NCBI GenBank assembly: GCA_016873225.1
Contig: VGXS01000031.1
Location: forward strand, 1 to 47,511
Direction of reading: 5' to 3'
DNA: 47,511 bases
Origin: Planctomycetota bacterium
Lineage (GTDB): Bacteria > Planctomycetota > Planctomycetia > Gemmatales > Gemmataceae
The notes below the pieces were generated by a model. It did not search any database and was not told the DNA's origin. It saw only the letters and a list, made by a program, of their open reading frames with translations. Positions 8,252-20,997 of this stretch are shown here, one piece after another; position 1 is the first letter of the stretch, and each line of letters opens with the position of its first letter. A program made the translations under genes and the position numbers.

Positions 8252-11200
8252 ATGAGCACCACCCATCCGACGCTTGCCGCCCCGGCGACTGCCAACGACA
8301 CCCCCATGTGGCGGAGCCTTGAGGAGTTGCTGGACACCCCCGGCTACCAGGCGATGCTCCATCGGGAGTTCCCCTCGCAAGCCGGCGAATGGACCGACCC
8401 GGTCAGCCGCCGCTCCTTCCTGTCGCTCATGGGCGCCTCGCTGGCCTTGGCCGGCCTTTCTGGGTGCCGGGCTCCCTCCGGGAAGATCGTGCCCAATGTC
8501 CGTGACAACGAGGGCGTCCAGCCCGGGGAAGGTATCTACTTCGCCACCGCGATGACCCTCTCCGGCTACGCCACTCCCGTTCTGGCCAAGAGCTACGAAG
8601 GCCGGCCCATCAAGATCGAAGCAAACACCACCCACCCGTCTTTCAAGGGCGAATCCGCCGACAGCAACCCCGGCGTCGACATGTTTTCCCTGGCCTCGGT
8701 GCTGGGGATGTACGATCCCGACAGGCAGTTCGACGCCAACAACAAGGGCACATCCACGACTTGGGAGGATGCCTACCGCGCCCTGCGCGCCAAGCTCGGC
8801 GAGATCAGGAAAAAAGGCGAGGGCTCGAAGGTTCGCATCCTGTCCGGGCAGGTGACCTCGCCCACCCTGGGCGGCATGATCAGCCGGTTCCTCAAGGAAG
8901 TTCCCGGCTCGCGCTGGCACCAGCATGAGCCCCTCGGCTCGGACAACGCCTATATCGGCACCGCCTTGGCCTTCGGAAAGCCGCTCGAGGTGGTTCACCA
9001 GATCCACGGCAAGGGTGTGAAGGCCGAAGTGATCGTCACCTTCGACGCCGACATTCTTCAGCAGGGGCCCGCCTCGCTGGCCTTGGTGCGGCAGTTTTCC
9101 GAACTCCGCGATGTCACCAAGCCGGCGGAGATGACCCGCCTTTACGCCATCGAGCCGGGCCTGAGCGTGACGGGTGCCAAGGCCGACCACCGCCTGGCCG
9201 CGCGCCCCAGCGAGATTCCCAACCTGGTCCGCCACCTGGCGGCGCTGGTGGGCGTTGCCGGCGCCTCCGAGCAGCCCGGCCTGCCGGCTGAAACCGCCAA
9301 GTTCCTCAAGGAACTCGCCGCCGATCTCAAGGAGTCGACGCACGAGAACGGCAAGAAGCTCGACAAGCCGAAGGCCCGGCAGGCCACCCTGGTCGCCGCC
9401 GGCCCCGCCCAGTCGCCCGATGTCCACGCGCTGGTCGCGGCGATCAACGACAAGCTCGGCAACACCGGAAAGACGGTCCGCTACATCGAGCCGCTCTGCC
9501 AGGGCCGGCCTGTCTCCACCGCCGACACCCTCGGAAAGCTCTTCGACGACCTCAAGGCTGACAAGGTCGACATGCTGCTCATCCTCGACAGCAACCCCGC
9601 CTACTCCGCGACCGGCGACATCGACTTCAAGGGCGCGCTCGAGGCGTTCTCGCTGAAGTCGGGCAAGACATCCGTGGCCCTCAACCTGCATGAGGACGAG
9701 ACCGCCATCCTGTGCCAGTGGCGCCTGCCCTTGGCGCATTACCTCGAGGCTTGGGGCGACGCCCTCAGCTACGACGGCCGCGCGACCATCGTGCAGCCGC
9801 TCATTGCCCCGCTTTACAGCGGCAAGTCGGCCGAGGAATTCCTCGCCGGCCTGGTTGTCAACGAGTCCGACCCGACCGCTCCCGGCGCCCAGCCCACCGA
9901 ACGGCAGGGGCACGACTTGGTGCGCGCCACCTGGAAGGCCTGGTACGAGGCCAGCAAGGGCGCCTCGCCCGATCTTTTGAAGTTCAAGGATTTTGATTCT
10001 TTCTACACCCGCAGCTTGCACGACGGACATGTGCACGGGCACTCGGGCCGGGAATCGGCGGGCCTCAAGCTGAACGCCGACGAGGTGGCCAAGCTCGCCA
10101 AGGCCTTCGAGCCGAAGTCCAGCGGCCAGATGGAGGTCGTGTTCACCGCCGACGACACCGTCCACGACGGCCGGTTCGCCAACAATGGCTGGCTGCAGGA
10201 AACCCCCAAGCCGATCACCAAGATCACCTGGGACAATGCCGCTTACATCAACTACGGCACCGCCAAGGCGCTCGGCATGAAGCTGGTCACCGAGAAGGAT
10301 CCGCTGGGCCTGAGCAAGCGCGAATACACCGGTCCGGCGAAGGAATTCGGCTGGACGGGCGGCGAGCACGGCCGCGCGTTCGTCGATGTGCTCGACATCA
10401 CGGTCGACGGCAAGACGGTCGCCGTGCCCGCGTGGGTGGTGCCCGGCGTTGCGGACAGCACCATCGTCGTGCAGATCGGCTACGGTCGCACCCGGGCCGG
10501 CCGCGTCGGAGGCCACTTGGTCGGCAAGGGCAAGCCCGACGCGGGCAAGGCGACCGACGGCAAGTCGGGCGCGGTGGTCGGCGTGAATGTCAACCCTCTC
10601 CGCTCCGCCCAGTCGCAATTCGTGGCGCGCTCGGCGTCCGCCAAGGTCAATGGCCGGAGCCACCTGCTCGCCTGCACCCAGGGCCACCACAGCATGGAGG
10701 CCGAGGGCCGGCCGGCGCCGCTGGTGCGCGTCGCGTCGCTCGAGACCAACGCCGCCAACCCCCACTGGGTCGAGCACGATCCCTCCCTCAACGGCGGCCA
10801 CGCCAAGAAGGATGACCACGCCGCGGCCAAGAAGGACGACCATGGCCACGACCACAAGCATGACGGCCATGACCACGGGCACGACCATGGCCACGGCGAA
10901 TCGAAGCCCGGGGCCATCCCGCTGACGCTTCTTCCCGACGCCGACAACAAAACCCCGATGGAAGGGTACGAGTACGCCCAGAAGGTGCACCGCTGGGGCA
11001 TGGTGATCGACCTCAACCGCTGCACCGGATGCTCCGCGTGCGTGGTCGCCTGCCAGTCGGAGAACAACAGCCCGGTGGTCGGCAAGCATGAGGTGAGCCG
11101 CGGCCGCGAGATGCACTGGATCCGGGTCGACCGCTACTTCCAGGTCACCTTCGAGAGCCTGCAGGATCCGTCTAAGGTCCGTACCTACCACCAGCCCGTG

Positions 11201-11800
11201 CCGTGCATGCAGTGCGAGAACGCCCCCTGCGAGCAGGTTTGCCCCGTCGCCGCGACGGTGCATGGCTACGACGGCCTCAACGACATGGTCTACAACCGCT
11301 GCGTGGGCACCCGTTACTGCAGCAACAACTGCCCGTACAAGGTGAGGCGGTTCAACTTCCTGCAGTACACCGACTACGCCACGCCGAGCCTCAAGCTGCT
11401 CAACAACCCCGAGGTCACGGTGCGCACGCGCGGCGTGATGGAGAAGTGCACCTACTGCGTGCAGCGGATCCGCCATGGCGAGATCGAGGCCGAGAAGCGC
11501 GCCGTGAAGCAGGCCGCCGCCGAGAAGAAGTCGATCAGCCGGCTCAAGGACGGCGAGGCCGGCAAGGTCACCGCCCGGATCAAGGACGGCGAGGTTGTCA
11601 CCGCGTGCATGGGTGCCTGCCCGGCCAACGCCATCGTCTTCGGCGACATGAACGACAAGTCGAGCCGCATCGCCCGCCTCAAGAAGGCGGCGGGGCACCT
11701 CAACTACAGCATCCTCGAAGGGCTCAACACCTTCCCGCGCACCACCTACCTGGCGGGGTTGCGCAACCCCAATCCCAACCTCGAAGCGGCTCACGGGTGA
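8252..11800 (+). CDS. actB: alternative complex III subunit B, molybdopterin-oxidoreductase-like plus ferredoxin domain
   Basis: A 1182-residue fusion. A twin-arginine-like signal (SRRSFLSLMGAS, about 50-61) is followed by a Cys-containing SGC near 71. Residues about 80-840 form the molybdopterin-oxidoreductase-like part, which in ACIII lacks the cofactor. A Lys/His/Asp/Gly-rich linker follows (about 850-886, HGHDHKHDGHDHGHDHGHG). The C-terminal domain (about 900-1180) holds four Cys clusters: CTGCSACVVAC, CMQCENAPCEQVC, CVGTRYCSNNC, and CTYC paired with CMGAC. This fits three 4Fe-4S clusters and one 3Fe-4S cluster. ATG 8252 is preferred over 8195, which would overlap actA, because GGAAG lies five bases upstream. 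The His-rich linker is not a family hallmark. Confidence 0.92.
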   Translation: MSTTHPTLAAPATANDTPMWRSLEELLDTPGYQAMLHREFPSQAGEWTDPVSRRSFLSLMGASLALAGLSGCRAPSGKIVPNVRDNEGVQPGEGIYFATAMTLSGYATPVLAKSYEGRPIKIEANTTHPSFKGESADSNPGVDMFSLASVLGMYDPDRQFDANNKGTSTTWEDAYRALRAKLGEIRKKGEGSKVRILSGQVTSPTLGGMISRFLKEVPGSRWHQHEPLGSDNAYIGTALAFGKPLEVVHQIHGKGVKAEVIVTFDADILQQGPASLALVRQFSELRDVTKPAEMTRLYAIEPGLSVTGAKADHRLAARPSEIPNLVRHLAALVGVAGASEQPGLPAETAKFLKELAADLKESTHENGKKLDKPKARQATLVAAGPAQSPDVHALVAAINDKLGNTGKTVRYIEPLCQGRPVSTADTLGKLFDDLKADKVDMLLILDSNPAYSATGDIDFKGALEAFSLKSGKTSVALNLHEDETAILCQWRLPLAHYLEAWGDALSYDGRATIVQPLIAPLYSGKSAEEFLAGLVVNESDPTAPGAQPTERQGHDLVRATWKAWYEASKGASPDLLKFKDFDSFYTRSLHDGHVHGHSGRESAGLKLNADEVAKLAKAFEPKSSGQMEVVFTADDTVHDGRFANNGWLQETPKPITKITWDNAAYINYGTAKALGMKLVTEKDPLGLSKREYTGPAKEFGWTGGEHGRAFVDVLDITVDGKTVAVPAWVVPGVADSTIVVQIGYGRTRAGRVGGHLVGKGKPDAGKATDGKSGAVVGVNVNPLRSAQSQFVARSASAKVNGRSHLLACTQGHHSMEAEGRPAPLVRVASLETNAANPHWVEHDPSLNGGHAKKDDHAAAKKDDHGHDHKHDGHDHGHDHGHGESKPGAIPLTLLPDADNKTPMEGYEYAQKVHRWGMVIDLNRCTGCSACVVACQSENNSPVVGKHEVSRGREMHWIRVDRYFQVTFESLQDPSKVRTYHQPVPCMQCENAPCEQVCPVAATVHGYDGLNDMVYNRCVGTRYCSNNCPYKVRRFNFLQYTDYATPSLKLLNNPEVTVRTRGVMEKCTYCVQRIRHGEIEAEKRAVKQAAAEKKSISRLKDGEAGKVTARIKDGEVVTACMGACPANAIVFGDMNDKSSRIARLKKAAGHLNYSILEGLNTFPRTTYLAGLRNPNPNLEAAHG

Positions 11801-11808
11801 ACCCAAAC

Positions 11809-13211
<1,403 letters not shown>

Positions 13212-13212
<1 letters not shown>

Positions 13213-13796
13213 TGCATGCCCCCCAAGCCCCGGGCCTATTCGGCCTGCTGGCCGAGTTCGACAATCCGCAGGCGCTGGTGAACGCCGCCGACGCGGCTCG
13301 CCGCAAGGGCTACAAGGTGATGGACGGCTACTCGCCGTTCCCCGTGGAAGGCCTGCGCGAGGCGCTCGGCAAGCCGCGCACCCTGCTGCCGGTGATCGTG
13401 TTCTGCGGCGGACTCACCGGCTGCCTGACGGCGTTCCTGCTCCAGACGCTCACCTCGGGTGGCCACCCCAGGGAATGGGACGCGTTCATCCCCAACTGGT
13501 TCAACTACCGGCTCAACATCGGCGGCCGGCCGTTCTTCTCGTGGCAGGCCTTCGTACCCCCGATTTTCGAGCTGACGGTGCTGTTCTCGGCGTTCACGAG
13601 CCTGTTTGGCATGATCCTGCTGAACGGGCTTCCCCGGCCGCACCATCCGCTGTTCGAGGTCAAGGAGTTCGAGCGGGCCAGCAGCGACCGGTTCTTCCTC
13701 TGCATCGAGGCGACCGACCCGCTGTTCGACATCGACGAGACCCACGAGTTCCTGAAGGGCCTATCGCCGATCACCCTGTCGGAGGTGCCGCAGTGA
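13212..13796 (+). CDS. actD: alternative complex III subunit D (DUF3341)
   Basis: A 194-residue protein. The N-terminal soluble part (GLLAEFDNPQALVNAADAARRKGYKVMDGYSPFPVEGL) is the standard DUF3341 opening, followed by two TMs (about 58-80 and 118-140) and a short cytoplasmic tail. ActD is a structural two-TM subunit beside ActC. The start codon shares a base with the actC stop, and the stop overlaps the GTG start of actE by four bases, so translation is probably coupled. Confidence 0.93.
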
Positions 13797-14548
13797 CGCG
13801 CCACGCGATCAAGACTTGGCTGCCTGTGCTGGCCGTCGCCGCCCTGTTCACGGGCTGCAACCAGCAGATGGCTCCGCCGAATGAACCCCTGCACCTGCAG
13901 CACATCCTTTCGTTTCACCAGTTGATGGCCAAGCAGCCGAAGCTGAAGCCGCAGGATCCTGGCCATTTCTTCGCCGACGGCAGGTCGACCCGGCCGTTCG
14001 TGGAAGGCACGGTGGCCCGCGGATCGCTCGGCGCCGATCCGGTGTTCCTCACCGGCAAGGTTTCGCAGTTGCCTCCCGCGGTGCCGGCGACGCCCGTCGA
14101 TCCGAAGCTGGTGCTGGCGCAATACGCGGAGGAGTTTCCCGTCGAGGTGAACGAGGCGCTGCTGAAGCGCGGGCGGGAACGCTACAACATTTACTGCAAT
14201 GTCTGTCATGGTCAGACGGGCTCGGGCGACGGCACGATCGTCATGCGCGGCTTCCTCAAGCCGCCGGCCTTCTGGGAGCAGTCCGCCGGCGACAAGTCGC
14301 ACTTCAGCCGCGGCCTCCGCTACCAGGGCGCCGGGCAGATCGAACTCGAGAAGGCGCCCGCCGGCTACCTCTACCATGTGATCACCAACGGCTACGGCGC
14401 GATGGCCAGCTACTCCGCGCAGATCCCGCCACAAGACCGCTGGGCGATCGTCGCCTACATCCGCGCGCTCCAGAAGGCGCGCGCCACCACCATCACCGCC
14501 TCGGCGCCCGCCGCAGGGAATGACGCTCATCCGAAGGGGGCGCACTGA
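13793..14548 (+). CDS. actE: alternative complex III subunit E, monohaem cytochrome c lipoprotein
   Basis: A 251-residue protein. Its lipoprotein signal ends ALFTGC, so Cys22 is the likely lipidated residue. A single CNVCH haem site lies at 135-139, and a GAMASY methionine is a possible sixth ligand. It transfers electrons on the periplasmic face of ACIII. The GTG at 13793 is chosen over longer frames from 13193, which would merge with actD in another frame; GGAGG lies seven bases upstream. The Ala/His-rich tail is short. Confidence 0.92.
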   Translation: MTRHAIKTWLPVLAVAALFTGCNQQMAPPNEPLHLQHILSFHQLMAKQPKLKPQDPGHFFADGRSTRPFVEGTVARGSLGADPVFLTGKVSQLPPAVPATPVDPKLVLAQYAEEFPVEVNEALLKRGRERYNIYCNVCHGQTGSGDGTIVMRGFLKPPAFWEQSAGDKSHFSRGLRYQGAGQIELEKAPAGYLYHVITNGYGAMASYSAQIPPQDRWAIVAYIRALQKARATTITASAPAAGNDAHPKGAH

Positions 14549-14551
14549 GCC

Positions 14552-15865
<1,314 letters not shown>

Positions 15866-15882
15866 CGCAGGAGAGGTGAAGC

Positions 15883-16437
15883 ATGGGTCATCCAGCCAGC
15901 CAGAATGCCGGTTACGACACGAGCGACCTCGACAGCTCGTTCGCCTACGGCTTCATGGGCATCCTCGCCGTCTCCATCATCATGACGGTGTTCATTGTCA
16001 GCGGCCTGTTCGCTTTCCTCACCGATTTCGAGTCCGGCTCGAAGGTGACGGGAGATCCGCTCCTGGCTTCGGCGCGCCAGGCCCATGCCCAGCGCATGCG
16101 CGCCCAGCTTGAGGCCGAATATTCCCAGGTCTTCAAGGACAAGGAGATGGTTGAGCAGCAGGTGGCGATCAACCTGAACCGGATCAGCGTGAACGGATTC
16201 GTCAGGCCGGTCGATCCGCCCCAGCCAACCCTTGAGGGCGTCGATGTGCTGTCGCCGCTGCATTCCGGCGGCCAGCCGAACCCGTTCACCATCGGGCAGG
16301 AGAACATCCGCCGGGGCAACGCGGCGCTTTCCCAAGATGGACGCATCGAGAAGGCCTTCAAGGCGGTCATGGGCGAGGTGAAGTCGAAGCCGGTCGCGGT
16401 GGCGAAACCGGCGGGCGACGCCTCGGGAGGCCGTTAG
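15883..16437 (+). CDS. one-TM hypothetical protein in the act-cox operon
   Basis: A 184-residue protein with one TM (about FMGILAVSIIMTVFIVSGLFAF, 23-45). A charged, probably helical stretch follows (ARQAHAQRMRAQLEAEYSQVFKDKEMVEQQ), then a Pro/Gly-rich tail. It has a good ribosome site (GGAGAGG). I do not recognise a named family. Position after actF suggests an ACIII accessory subunit, in the place held by the small ActG subunit in some operons, or a linker to the oxidase. Both are inference from context. The partial sequence ENIRRGNAALSQDGRI would be a good search seed. Confidence 0.75.
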   Translation: MGHPASQNAGYDTSDLDSSFAYGFMGILAVSIIMTVFIVSGLFAFLTDFESGSKVTGDPLLASARQAHAQRMRAQLEAEYSQVFKDKEMVEQQVAINLNRISVNGFVRPVDPPQPTLEGVDVLSPLHSGGQPNPFTIGQENIRRGNAALSQDGRIEKAFKAVMGEVKSKPVAVAKPAGDASGGR

Positions 16438-16484
16438 TCGTTGGGGTTTCGGGGCTTGAGCGGTTAAATTTAGTGGAGGTGATC

Positions 16485-17402
16485 GTGATCCGGCGGTTCC
16501 TGGTGATGGCGGCATGCGCTTGGCTGGCTTTGGCCGGCCGGGGCGACGACACGCCCGGAATCTCGCTCATTCCCCGCGGCCCGGGTGAAATGACGGTTCG
16601 TGAGAACCGGTACACCAAGCTCAAGGAAAAGGCCACGATCGACCAGCAGCTTGGCGCCCAGCTTGCCGGCGAGCTGAACTTCCTCGACCACGAGGGCAAG
16701 CCTGTCCGCCTGGGCGACATCCCGGCCGGCAAGCCGGTGCTCTTGGTGCCGGCCTACTACCGCTGCCGGATGCAGTGCAACATGGTGCTCTCGGGCGTGT
16801 TTGATTCCCTGAAGAAGGTGAAGTTCAAGCCGGGAAACGACTTCGAGGTGGTGATCTTCAGCATCGACCGCGAGGAGGGCCCCCAGGACGCCGCGCGCAA
16901 GAGGGGCGAGCTTCTCGAGACCACCGGCCGGCCCCCCAAGAAGGGGAGCTTCCTCGAGGGCAAGTTCGACCACCGAACGGTCGCCGACTGGCGGTTCCTC
17001 GTCGGCGGCGAGGACGCCATCAACAAGGTCTGCGACGCCATCGGCTACCGCTACATCCGCGACGCGGAGACCGGCGACATCCTCCACGGCATGGGCATCT
17101 GCTTCCTTACCCCCGAACTCAAGGTCAGCCATTACCGCATGGGCATGAACTACCCGCCGTTCGATGTGCAGAAAGACCTCCAGATGGCGTCGCAGAACCA
17201 GATCGGCTCGCTTGTGGACAAGCTCGCCTTCGTGTGCATGAAGTACGATCCGCACAGCGGGCAATATAGTTGGGCGGTGATCCGCCTGGTGCAGGCCGCG
17301 GCCGTGGTGACGATCATCGCCTTGGCGTTCATCATCTTTGGAAACAGGCTCATTGGCCGGAAAGCCGAACCCGCGCGGGTGGCTCCCGCCGCGGACGGTT
17401 GA
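16485..17402 (+). CDS. Sco1/SenC-type copper chaperone with C-terminal TM
   Basis: A 305-residue thioredoxin-fold protein. A signal peptide (MIRRFLVMAACAWLALAG) precedes the domain; the copper-binding CX3C is CRMQC (94-98), and the partner histidine is probably H201 in GDILHGMG. Sco proteins deliver copper to CuA of cytochrome oxidase, here encoded by the next gene. A TM near the C-terminus (about AAAVVTIIALAFIIFGN, 274-292) is unusual, since most Sco proteins are anchored at the N-terminus. The start GTG 16485 has GGAGG five bases upstream; GTG 16473 and 16479 are alternatives. Confidence 0.85.
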   Translation: MIRRFLVMAACAWLALAGRGDDTPGISLIPRGPGEMTVRENRYTKLKEKATIDQQLGAQLAGELNFLDHEGKPVRLGDIPAGKPVLLVPAYYRCRMQCNMVLSGVFDSLKKVKFKPGNDFEVVIFSIDREEGPQDAARKRGELLETTGRPPKKGSFLEGKFDHRTVADWRFLVGGEDAINKVCDAIGYRYIRDAETGDILHGMGICFLTPELKVSHYRMGMNYPPFDVQKDLQMASQNQIGSLVDKLAFVCMKYDPHSGQYSWAVIRLVQAAAVVTIIALAFIIFGNRLIGRKAEPARVAPAADG

Positions 17403-17421
17403 AAGGAAAGGTTGGGAAACC

Positions 17422-18447
17422 ATGTGGGATTTTCCGATATGGCCGGAATCGGCTTCCACGGTGGCCCCGTCGGTTGAGGCCCTTTACCTGTTCATCGTGG
17501 CGCTCAACATCGGCATGACGGCCCTGGTGTTCGGCCTGCTGGTGCTTTTCTCGGTGCTGTATTACCGCCGGGCCGACGACCAGGTTCCCCCCCAGTACCA
17601 CGGATCGATGCTGCTCGAGATCGGCTGGACGGCGATTCCCACGGTGATCTGCCTGATCGTGTTCGCCTGGGGCGTGAAGGTGTACGCCGAACTCGTGGTT
17701 CCGCCGGCGGACTCCATGGATGTCTACATCGTCGGCAGGCAATGGATGTGGAAGGCGCAGTATCCCGGCGGCCAGAGGGAGATCAACGCCCTGCACGCGG
17801 TGTTGGGCAAGCCCGTCAAGCTGACCATCACCAGCGAGGATGTGCTTCACAGCTTCTCGATCCCGGCGTTCCGGGTGAAGAGCGACGCCGTGCCGGGCCG
17901 CTACACCACCCTGTGGTTCCAGCCCACGCAGGCGGGCGTGTACCACATCTTCTGCACGGAATACTGCGGCACCGAGCACTCGCGGATGATCGGGAAGATC
18001 ACCGTGATGGAGGAGGGCGACTACCAGAAGTGGCTCAGTGAGAAGGCCGAGCTGGGCGACGCGTTGCAGGGGCGCAAGCTGTTCGCCAAGCTGCAGTGCG
18101 TGACCTGCCACGCTGGCGAGTCGCAGGCGCGGGCGCCATCGCTCGAGGAAATCCACATGAAGCGGATCCCGCTGTCGTTCGACAAGGGCAGCCCCGTGGC
18201 GCCAGGCGCGACGGTGCTCGCCGACGAGAACTACCTGAGGGAGAGCATCCGGTATCCCAGCGCCAAGATCGCCGCGGGCTACCAGTACCCCTCGATCATG
18301 CCAGCGTATGACGAGAGCCTCGTGAGCGAGGACGAGATGTTCCAGCTCATCGCGTACATCAAGTCCCTGAAGAAGGGACAGACGCCCACCCGCAACGAAC
18401 ACACGACGACTCCCACGGCGCTCGGCGCGCCGGCCGGCCGTCCATGA
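17422..18447 (+). CDS. coxB: cytochrome c oxidase subunit II fused to cytochrome c (caa3 type)
   Basis: A 341-residue subunit with two TMs (about 24-50 and 68-92), a cupredoxin CuA domain and a C-terminal cytochrome c domain. CuA ligands are H143, C178, C182, H186 and M189 in [12 protein letters not shown]. The haem site is CVTCH (226-230), with SIMPAY as the likely Met ligand region. The fused cytochrome accepts electrons directly from ACIII, so no soluble carrier is needed. The ATG at 17422 begins MWDFPIWPE; longer frames run into the sco gene. The stop overlaps an upstream ATG of coxA. Confidence 0.94.
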   Translation: MWDFPIWPESASTVAPSVEALYLFIVALNIGMTALVFGLLVLFSVLYYRRADDQVPPQYHGSMLLEIGWTAIPTVICLIVFAWGVKVYAELVVPPADSMDVYIVGRQWMWKAQYPGGQREINALHAVLGKPVKLTITSEDVLHSFSIPAFRVKSDAVPGRYTTLWFQPTQAGVYHIFCTEYCGTEHSRMIGKITVMEEGDYQKWLSEKAELGDALQGRKLFAKLQCVTCHAGESQARAPSLEEIHMKRIPLSFDKGSPVAPGATVLADENYLRESIRYPSAKIAAGYQYPSIMPAYDESLVSEDEMFQLIAYIKSLKKGQTPTRNEHTTTPTALGAPAGRP

Positions 18448-18476
18448 ACACAGGAGCCCAACCGGAGGTAATGACC

Positions 18477-20153
18477 ATGAGCACCATCATCACGAGCGCG
18501 CCAGCGTTGGCACCGGCCAGCAAGGAACCGGGCCAAGGTGGCGGCGTCGACTACCTCAACCACGAGACCAGCATCGCCTCGTGGCTGCTGACGCTCGACC
18601 ACAAGAGGATCGGCATCCTCTATCTCGTGGCCATGAGCGCGATGTTCGTGCTCGGCGGTTTCTACGCCGGCCTCATCCGCGCCGAGCTCATCACGCCCAA
18701 GGGCGACCTGATGTCGAGCGACTTCTACAACAAGTCGTTCACGGCGCACGGCGTGATCATGGTGTTCTTCGTCTTGATCCCGCTGGTTCCGGCGTCTTTG
18801 GGCAACTTCATGCTGCCCTTGATGATCGGGGCCAAGGATGTCGCGTTCCCCCGGCTAAACCTGATCAGTTGGTATGTGTACATGATCGGCGCGGGCTTCA
18901 CGCTGGTCGCCCTCATCGGCGGCGGCGTCGACACCGGCTGGACCTTCTACACCCCCCTCAGCACCACCTACCTCAACTCGAATGTGCTGTTGACGGCGAC
19001 GGGCCTGTTCATCCTCGGGTTCTCGTCGATCCTCACGGGCCTCAACTTCATCGTGACGATCCACCGGATGCGCTGCCCGGGCATGGACTGGTTCCGGATG
19101 CCCCTGTTCGTCTGGGCGCTCTACGCCACCAGCGTGATCCAATTGCTTGGAACCCCCGTCATCGCCATCACGCTGGCCCTGGTCGGAGTGGAACGGCTGC
19201 TGGGCGTGGGCATCTTCGACCCCCGGCTTGGCGGCGACCCGATCCTCTACCAGCACCTCTTCTGGTTCTACAGCCACCCGGCGGTTTACATCATGATCCT
19301 GCCTCCCCTGGGCGTGACCAACGAGCTTATCTCCACCTTCAGCCGCAAGCCGATCTTCGGCTACTCGATGATGGCGGGCGCCAGCCTGGCGATCGCGATC
19401 TTCAGCTTCATCGTCTGGGCGCACCACATGTTCACCTCGGGCCTGTCGCCTTACGCCGCGATGTTCTTCTCGCTGCTCACCTTCTCGGTGGCCATCCCCT
19501 CGGGCATCAAGGTGTTCACCTGGCTGGCCACGCTGTTCCGCGGGTCGATCTCCTTCGACTCGCCGATGCTCTACGCCTATGGTTTCATCGGGCTGTTCAC
19601 CATCGGCGGCATGACGGGCCTGTTCCTGTCCACCCTCGGCACCGACATCCACTTCCACGACACCTACTTCGTCGTGGCCCACTTCCACTATGTGATGGTG
19701 GGCGGGGCGATCGTCGGGTTCATGGGCGGCCTGCACTTCATTTGGCCGAAGATGTTCGGCCGGATGTACCCTGAGTTTCTGGCCCGGATGTCCGCGATCC
19801 TGATCTTTGTCGGGTTCAACCTCACCTTCTTCCCGCAGTTCCTTGTCGGCTACCTCGGCATGCCCCGCCGTTACCACGAGTACCCCAACGAGTTCCAGGT
19901 GCTCAATGTCTTCTCCACGGCCGGCGCCACCGTGCTGGGAGTCGGCTACCTGCTGCCCCTGCTCTACCTGCCCTGGTCGGTGTTCTTTGGGGAGAAGGCT
20001 GGCCGCAACCCCTGGGGCGCCACCACCCTCGACTGGACCCACACCGAGTCGCCCCCCACGCCGCACAACTTCGAGGAGACCCCGGTCGTGACCGGGGAAC
20101 CTTACAAGTACGACACGCTTTTCAACAAGGAGAGCGCCCTTGCAGGTCACTGA
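18477..20153 (+). CDS. coxA: cytochrome c oxidase subunit I, A2-type haem-copper oxidase
   Basis: A 558-residue, twelve-TM catalytic subunit that reduces oxygen at a haem a3-CuB centre. The helix VI motif is YSHPAVY (265-271): H267 and Y271 would form the cross-linked CuB ligand pair, but the glutamate of the A1 motif (GHPEVY) is Ala269, giving the A2 signature. The [17 protein letters not shown] block (about 394-410) carries haem ligands. ATG 18477 is preferred because GGAGG lies eight bases upstream; ATG 18444 overlaps coxB. It overlaps coxC by 14 bases. Confidence 0.95.
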   Translation: MSTIITSAPALAPASKEPGQGGGVDYLNHETSIASWLLTLDHKRIGILYLVAMSAMFVLGGFYAGLIRAELITPKGDLMSSDFYNKSFTAHGVIMVFFVLIPLVPASLGNFMLPLMIGAKDVAFPRLNLISWYVYMIGAGFTLVALIGGGVDTGWTFYTPLSTTYLNSNVLLTATGLFILGFSSILTGLNFIVTIHRMRCPGMDWFRMPLFVWALYATSVIQLLGTPVIAITLALVGVERLLGVGIFDPRLGGDPILYQHLFWFYSHPAVYIMILPPLGVTNELISTFSRKPIFGYSMMAGASLAIAIFSFIVWAHHMFTSGLSPYAAMFFSLLTFSVAIPSGIKVFTWLATLFRGSISFDSPMLYAYGFIGLFTIGGMTGLFLSTLGTDIHFHDTYFVVAHFHYVMVGGAIVGFMGGLHFIWPKMFGRMYPEFLARMSAILIFVGFNLTFFPQFLVGYLGMPRRYHEYPNEFQVLNVFSTAGATVLGVGYLLPLLYLPWSVFFGEKAGRNPWGATTLDWTHTESPPTPHNFEETPVVTGEPYKYDTLFNKESALAGH

Positions 20154-20967
20154 GAAGAAGCACGCACAGGAGGCGCATGACGACCATGGCCACGGCCATG
20201 AGTTGGCCCACCATTTCGTCAGCGTTGAGCAGCAGCACGATGCCGGCAACCTCGGCATGTGGATGTTCCTGACGACCGAAGTCCTGTTTTTCGGCGGCCT
20301 CTTTGCCGCCTACACGATCTACCGCTACAAGTTCGAGAAGGTCTTCGAGCAGGCGAGCAATATCCTCGACCCGATGCTCGGCGCGATCAACACGATCGTG
20401 CTGATCTTCTCCAGCGTGACCATGGCGTTTGCCGTGCGCTCCGCCCAGCAGGGCAAGTCGAAGGCGATCGTGGCCTGGCTCGGTGCCACCATCGTCTTTG
20501 GCGCCCTGTTCCTTGGCATCAAGTACGGCGAGTGGAAGCACGACGCCCATCTCCACGTGTTCCCCACCTCCGACTTCAACTGGACCTGGGCGCGCGAGAA
20601 GCACGCCGAGGGCGAGCATGGCCACGGGCACGACTCCCATGGCCCCGAACTGAAGGGCTTCGTCTTCAATTCCCCCGTGGTGCCTGCGAACTACATCGAG
20701 TCGGATTCCCGCAACCCCGAGGCGAAGCAGGCCAAGCTGTTCTTCTTCCTCTACTTCTCGATGACCAGCCTGCACGCGCTGCACATGATCATCGGGTTCG
20801 GCGTCATGGCGGTGATCATGGTCTACGCGTGGTACGGCTACTACACGCCGCATTACTACGTTCCCGTGGAGTCGGTGGGACTGTACTGGCACTTCGTCGA
20901 CCTCGTGTGGATCTTCCTTTTCCCGCTGCTGTACCTGCTGGGTGCCCACCTCGGCGCGGGGCACTGA
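20140..20967 (+). CDS. coxC: cytochrome c oxidase subunit III
   Basis: A 275-residue membrane subunit of the caa3 oxidase. The [19 protein letters not shown] and [20 protein letters not shown] helices, and the closing [20 protein letters not shown], are subunit III hallmarks. The start is TTG 20140, with AAGGAG seven bases upstream, inside the end of coxA; no ATG lies between it and the conserved region. The N-terminus ([14 protein letters not shown]) and the loop near 150-172 ([12 protein letters not shown]) are His-rich, unlike ordinary subunit III sequences. The family does not bind metal, so the role of these histidines is open. Confidence 0.93.
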   Translation: MQVTEKKHAQEAHDDHGHGHELAHHFVSVEQQHDAGNLGMWMFLTTEVLFFGGLFAAYTIYRYKFEKVFEQASNILDPMLGAINTIVLIFSSVTMAFAVRSAQQGKSKAIVAWLGATIVFGALFLGIKYGEWKHDAHLHVFPTSDFNWTWAREKHAEGEHGHGHDSHGPELKGFVFNSPVVPANYIESDSRNPEAKQAKLFFFLYFSMTSLHALHMIIGFGVMAVIMVYAWYGYYTPHYYVPVESVGLYWHFVDLVWIFLFPLLYLLGAHLGAGH

Positions 20968-20997
20968 TTCACGCCGGATACGACTGGAGACTTTTAG

